From: Typhlomys cinereus
Lineage: Eukaryota > Chordata > Mammalia > Rodentia > Platacanthomyidae
NCBI GenBank assembly: GCA_023101885.1
Contig: JALPQD010000215.1
Location: 1,674,001-1,738,000, forward strand
Length of the DNA: 64,000 bases
Direction of reading: 5' to 3'
Positions 59,346 to 64,000 of the stretch are shown in pieces. Numbering within the stretch: the stretch's first letter is position 1; every line of letters begins with the position of its first letter. The notes beneath the pieces were generated by a model. The model was not told the origin of the DNA, searched no databases, and worked only from the letters and a program-made list of their open reading frames with translations. The translations under genes and the position numbers were made by a program.

Positions 59346-60249
59346 CGACAAGGGCTCTTCCTTTCTGCCTCGAAGACACTGGGCATGTGGATCCAACCCC
59401 ACACCAAGGCCCATTCACGCGTCTCTCCGCCCTGAGCGCCATGCCCAGGACTCGCCTCTCTCTGCAGCTCTGGTCTGGGCACAGCCTGGCACGGGCACAT
59501 GAAGGGAATGGGATTCGGGGTCTACCGTCTACTCCTTCGGGACACTGTCCAGCTCTGTCTCTGCCCTGACCCCCACCCTGCATGAAGTTGGGGAACCAGG
59601 GATGAGGAGGCAGCTCTCAAAGGAGGGCTGGCCAAAGCTCTGGATCCTCAGCCCCAAGGGGCTCTCCATGGTGGCCACACTGCTCCGGGGGTAGCTGGAC
59701 TCCTCCTTTCACGTGAAGGAGGAGCTGGGACAGTTGTTCAGGGGTCTTGGCCAGGAGGATGCATGCTAGATGGCATCGTGGGGGGCAGTGGGAAGGCTGG
59801 CTGGGCAGGCCACTGCAACTATCTGTCCCTCCATTAAAATCCGTTCTTTCACCCCGTTTCATTCGCACACAGATCGCTCCCATGTGGCACCGGGCGACAC
59901 TCACTGGGGTCTTAGTGTTATGCTACAGGACACAGCGGCCAGGTCCTTCACGGTTGGGGGGACGCACTGATCTCACAAAGGGGCACAGAACGAGGGGGAC
60001 AGGCAAAGGCAGGAGACTCGAGTCCAGGAGTCCCTGAGGGGGCTTTAGAAGCAAGTTCTGGGGACGGAGAGCAACTGGAGCGCAGGGCCTGGACGAGAAG
60101 GCGTCCAATGGCACGCCCCACTACAGCCCTGGTGAGGGATTTGAGAGGAAGGCGAGTCCGCTGCAGGGGGCTACAGGGGGCTGCAGGGGGCTGTGAGGAG
60201 GCTGGTGGGTGTTGTAGTTGACCTGCACTGAGTAGCCAACACCTGTGGA

Positions 60250-60419
60250 GGATGGAGAGATGGCTCAGGGGCTAATACTTTGCCTCGAAAGCAGAAGGTC
60301 CTGAGTTCAGATCCCAGGTCCCACATAATAAACATCAGGTAGAAATATTAGCAACCTGTACTTCTGGCCCTGGTAAGTGGAGAAGTCACCCTTATTCCTC
60401 CACAGGGACATATAGTGTC

Positions 60420-60450
<31 letters not shown>

Positions 60451-60500
60451 CACACACACACACACACATGCACACACAGAGACACATAAAATAAATAAAT
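60250..60500 (+). mobile_element. CA-tailed tRNA-derived SINE with internal deletion
   Basis: Head ggatggagagatggctcagg, B box gagttcagatccc, body shortened after ttctggccctggtaagtgg, then (TC)n, (AC)n and an ataaataaataaa end. Confidence 0.78.
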
Positions 60501-61239
60501 AAAATATTTTTTTAGAAAATCCGAGTCGTCCAACAATAATTTCCCATAGCTGCTCAGTTCAAGAGCTGAATAATAGCTCCGCAGTCCCAGTCTGGCGCGG
60601 AAGGCAGAAGACCCTGTGACGTCACCCGGCAATCCCAGTGTGATGCGAAGGCTGAAGGATCCCCAGAGAGTCCCCAAACCTCGCTCCTGCTGGAGGGTCG
60701 AGGGGCTGGTTCTGACGTCATCAGGAATGGCAGCAGCCCACAGCCAAGAAGAGCAGGCCCGGGCGAGAGGGAGCGTCGAGCGCCCCCCCTGCGCCCCTTT
60801 ATCTGGTCTGCTACTAAAAGGCCCCGCCCACTATGGGCTGGGTCCCTTGCCGCATCAGTTAGACAACATCCTGCAGGCTTGCTCAAGGCTGGTCTAACTG
60901 TCAATTCTTCACAGCAATGCCCAAAGCCACAGCCCACACGAGGGACTGGAAGACGTGAAGAGTGAGTTCCGCTGAGGGCACCTCCGGGACAGCTGGCAGG
61001 GTACGTGTGACTGGCAGCTAGGGGACACGCGTGCACAAGGGCTGCTTCCCTCTCTGCTCACATGGCAGCCCCCCTCCCCCCACTGGCCTGTGGGCTCTGA
61101 TGGATACAGCTCTAGCCCTGGCACGGCCCACCCTCTCAGTGATAACTCCTTGGGATAAGGGGACCTAATTAATATTCATCAGGAAGCAGGGTCAGCCTTA
61201 GGGGTGCACTGGTGTCTGTAAAGAAGGGAGATCCCCAGG

Positions 61240-61450
61240 CTAAGGAGAAGGTGCAGGGGTTAATTAAAACCTTTGCCTTGAAAGCAAAAGGACCTGAGTT
61301 TGGATCCCCCAGATTCCTCATAAAAATGCTGAACGTATACAGTGGTGACCTGCGATTCCGGACCTGCAGGTAGCAAAGCATAAGGAGGTAGAGCAATCTG
61401 GGATGGTTCCCCTGGGCCCCCACAGACACACGCTCAAGTGCCCTCCTGTA
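61240..61450 (+). mobile_element. CA-tailed tRNA-derived SINE, old copy
   Basis: Diverged head (gtgcaggggttaattaaaac), B-box-like gagtttggatccc, body with ggaggtagagcaatctggga; the dinucleotide tail is almost lost. Confidence 0.65.
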
Positions 61451-62637
61451 TACACGTGTGCGTCCCTCGGGCTGCCAGGCGGGTGCAGGAGAGGCCGAGG
61501 CAGGGGAGGCAGGGAGGCCTGCGTAGAGGCCACGGCTGCTGGCCAGGGAAAGGACGGCAGGACTCAGCAGGGCGCGGTGGGCTGAAGCCGGTGGACGCCT
61601 GAGGGCAGCTGCCCGTTCCTGACCTGAGGGCCGGTGTGAGGCTCCCAAGGTCTCTGCCTGGGAAGAAGGAACCCGGAGCGGCCAGGCTGCAAGGCAGGGG
61701 GCCCCTTGCTGCAGGGCTGCCCCCAGAACACACGGGCCTGTCCCAGGCCTGCGAGCCGCGCCGGCTGGGCAGGACTGACCGCATCCCCTCCCGTTCCCTG
61801 CCCCGCAACTCTTCCCGTCTCACACAGGCCGGGGCTCTCACTGAAGGACCACAGGTTTCCCTTTGAGGGGGTCTCTGATCCTCCAAGGGCAAAAACAAGC
61901 AAGTGGGTTCCGTTGTCTTCCGTCTCCCAAGCAGGAGAATCATCGGCACCTGCCAGCTGCTGACCGGGCTGACGAGGACCTGAGCTGCATCCATCGTCCT
62001 GTGGCTCTTAACAGTTTCTCCACGCTGCGCTTCATGCTCACAAGACAGGGGCGCTGCTCCCAACATCCCATCAGAATTCCAAGCAGGGAAGGGACACGAC
62101 GAAGGGCAGCGACAGCCGGATCCGTCACTCTTCTAACCCAGAAGCCACCTCTCTGGCTGTCGCTCACGTGGGTTGGCCAGACCGGGGTGACTTCCTTAGC
62201 GTTCTCGCCGCAATTTAGGCTGAGAAAATAGGTATTTCATCCCGCGCTAAGCATGCCGCCGCCCAGCCCCAGGCTCCGGTCGTGTGGGCCAGACTGCAGG
62301 GAGGGCGGGAGAAGAGGGTGGAGGGAGGGAGGAGGAGGAGGGCAGCTGCTTCATCGTCCCAGTGGGATCCATCCGTCCCCACTGCTCGGCTGTCCTGAGC
62401 CCGCCTCCCCCTGTGGTGGTGACTGATGGCAGGATTAAGGGTGTTGGGGTGCTCGCTTGTGTAAAAGCGAGAATCCTGGGGCAGCTTAGGGGGCTGAACC
62501 CCATGGAAAAGCCCACCTAGCACACAGTTCAAGAAGCCCTGCAGGGTTCCAGGAAGTGGAGGTATGAGAAGAGAGAGAGGTGCAGGGAGGCGACAAAGGG
62601 GGACCCGAGACCCTCCGCAGGCCCCGCTAAGAGCAGG

Positions 62638-62770
62638 GAGCGGCCAGGCATGGCGGTGCCCACCTATCAACCAGCACTTGGGAGGTGGAGGAAGGGTAGC
62701 CTTGACTACATGGCGAGACCCAAGGCAGCCTGGGCTACATGAGACCCCGTCTCAAAAAAAAAAAAAAAAG
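62638..62770 (+). mobile_element. B1-type SINE, full length with A-tail
   Basis: ggccaggcatggcggtgccc, cagcacttgggaggtggagg, cagcctgggctacatgagac, ending ccgtctc followed by a 17-base A-run: a 7SL-derived B1/Alu-like element. Confidence 0.85.
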
Positions 62771-62934
62771 AAGGAATAGAGTCGGTAGCCCTTGTCTCGA
62801 GGGCTTCAGGACCTGAGTTCAGGTCCACGGAATCCACGTCTGAAAAAAATAGTTGAAGAGCCACATGAGCAGGGAGAAAAGACAGAGGATCAGGAGTTCA
62901 AGGTCAGCCTCGGACACAGGTTCGAGAGCAGCCT

Positions 62935-63085
62935 GAGCTACCTACGTGAGAACCAGAGAAGGAGAAGAGGAGGAAGAGGAGGAGGGGGAGGAAGAGAAAA
63001 AGAGAAGGAACAGGAAGAGAAGAAGGGGAAAGTGGGAGGAGGAGGAAGAGGAGCAGGAGGAGGAAGAGGAGGAAAAATATTTCCA
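62935..63085 (+). repeat. Polypurine (GGA/GAA)n tract
   Basis: About 150 bp of almost pure purine (gaggaagaggaggaggggga type) following SINE remnants. Confidence 0.85.
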
Positions 63086-63759
63086 AAAGCCTTTCTAAGG
63101 TCACCGTCTGTGAACGTGGGCCTCTATAACTCAATCAGCTCAGAGGTGGGTCCAACCCAGAGCCTGGCCCTGCCCCGGGGCACCTCATGTGGGCACCTCC
63201 TCAACCTTCAGGGTAGCCCGACCTCACTGGTAAAACATGCCAGCCTTCCCGGGGACGCCTCCTCCTGAGGAGGTAGACTTATCAATTCAAGGCCCACCCG
63301 GACCCTGTAAAAACAAAATCACTTCCGCTGAGCGTCAGCCGGAGCTGAAAGTATTCTAGACACCGTGGGGACGGACACCTCTCGCGACCTTCCGTGACCC
63401 CAGCAGCTCAAGTTCCAGACGCCCAATTCCAGAAAAGCTGTGTCCCTTGAGACCAGGTACTCTGCCCTCCACCCTGCCCCCCCCCACGAGGTCTCCTTCG
63501 CCATCTACACAGTGCAGGGTTGAAATGGACCTGGGACTTTAGCGACTCTAGTCAGCGTTTGACTCTTGATCAGAACTTGGCCTGGGATATACACTTGCTG
63601 TCTTTGGCTGAACTTGAACATAAAAAGTCAAAGCTCCCAGGAATCACCTGAGGGACAGGAAAACAAGCCCTAACTGTATCCTGGGGAACCCCCCTTCCCC
63701 CGCCTTGATCGAGCTGCACCTGAAGCCGTGATGGGGCCAAGCTCAAAGAAATCAATTCA

Positions 63760-63765
63760 TTTATT
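63760..63765 (-). terminator. Minus-strand AATAAA, possible Rac2 3' end
   Basis: The reverse complement gcagaaaataaatgaattg is a canonical poly(A) hexamer. In human the next gene on this strand is RAC2, about 13 kb beyond SSTR3, which fits the distance here. No Rac2 coding sequence is inside the window, so this rests on synteny. Confidence 0.3.
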
Positions 63766-64000
63766 TTCTGCTTAAGCAGGAGAGTTGAGTTGTCTAGGTG
63801 CATAGCAAAGGTCCTGACCCGTGGGGTACGCACGCAGCTCAGGGGTCCTTTGGGTTGAGCAGGACGTCTCGAGGGCTGGCAGGGGCGAGCTGAAGATGGC
63901 TCTCGGTTGTCCCCACACACGCTCCCAGAGGTCTGTGGTGGGACGCTCTGGAAAAGGTGCAAGCTGTGCGCCTTTCCCTCTGCTCAGGGAAGGACCGGGA

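Larger units (their letters stand above)
48967..63740. other. Sstr3 upstream region, repeat-rich, no recognised coding gene
   Basis: About 15 kb that should contain the Sstr3 5' exon and the space before Rac2. Contents I can name: tandem repeats at 49.77, 53.97, 54.86, 56.0 and 58.62 kb; SINEs at 57.8, 58.0, 60.25, 61.24 and 62.64 kb; MIR fragments at 51.88, 52.11 and 55.91 kb; an L2-like scrap near 57.04-57.17 kb; and medium-reiterated repeats at 57.4 and 58.95 kb. I find no Rac2 coding exon. Confidence 0.6.

Noticed and set aside
49000..64000. Rac2 coding exons
   Set aside because: I searched for the conserved C-terminal Rac2 sequence on the minus strand and found none; the gene probably starts beyond the window.

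Overview
This is a GC-rich stretch of nuclear DNA from a placental mammal, almost certainly a rodent. Coding exons are split by GT-AG introns. Most of the rest is intron and intergenic DNA filled with SINEs, CA/TG satellites and old MIR/L2 fragments. B1-type SINEs, and a Sstr3 third intracellular loop carrying two copies of the ciliary motif, point to a rodent. The commonest SINE is tRNA-derived with a CA-dinucleotide tail and does not look like the standard mouse or rat B2/ID sequence, so a lineage other than mouse or rat is likely; I cannot name the species.

All three genes lie on the minus strand, in the order known from human 22q12-q13 (IL2RB, C1QTNF6, SSTR3, with RAC2 expected next). (1) 1,271-13,400: 5' part of Il2rb, with a non-coding first exon and promoter near 13.3-13.43 kb and coding exons 2-7 through the WSXWS motif. 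The transmembrane and cytoplasmic exons lie off the low end. (2) 13.45-33.9 kb: about 20 kb of repeat-rich intergenic DNA with no recognisable gene, including a degraded ERV1-type 3' end at 29.3-30.5 kb. (3) 33.9-37.1 kb: C1qtnf6 (CTRP6), complete coding sequence in two exons, 261 codons, with a 3' UTR ending at a poly(A) signal near 33,917. (4) 37.1-45.7 kb: upstream region of C1qtnf6, with a CpG-rich patch at 41.5-41.85 kb that holds a strict 10-bp CpG-phased array. (5) 45.74-48.97 kb: Sstr3, intact, 430 codons in one exon, with its 3' UTR. (6) 49-64 kb: repeat-rich DNA upstream of Sstr3. No Rac2 coding exon is visible, but a minus-strand AATAAA at 63,760-63,765 could be its 3' end.

Functionally the genes are independent neighbours. 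Il2rb is the signalling beta chain shared by the IL-2 and IL-15 receptors. C1qtnf6 is a secreted collagen/C1q-domain protein. Sstr3 is a somatostatin receptor targeted to primary cilia.

The main points to check are: a one-base insertion in Il2rb exon 4 that breaks the reading frame; a spliced upstream ORF in Il2rb whose stop overlaps the main start codon; the 17-unit 10-bp CpG array; a possible unannotated minus-strand transcription unit at 39.7-41.65 kb; and a composite CA/MIR tandem array in Il2rb intron 1.
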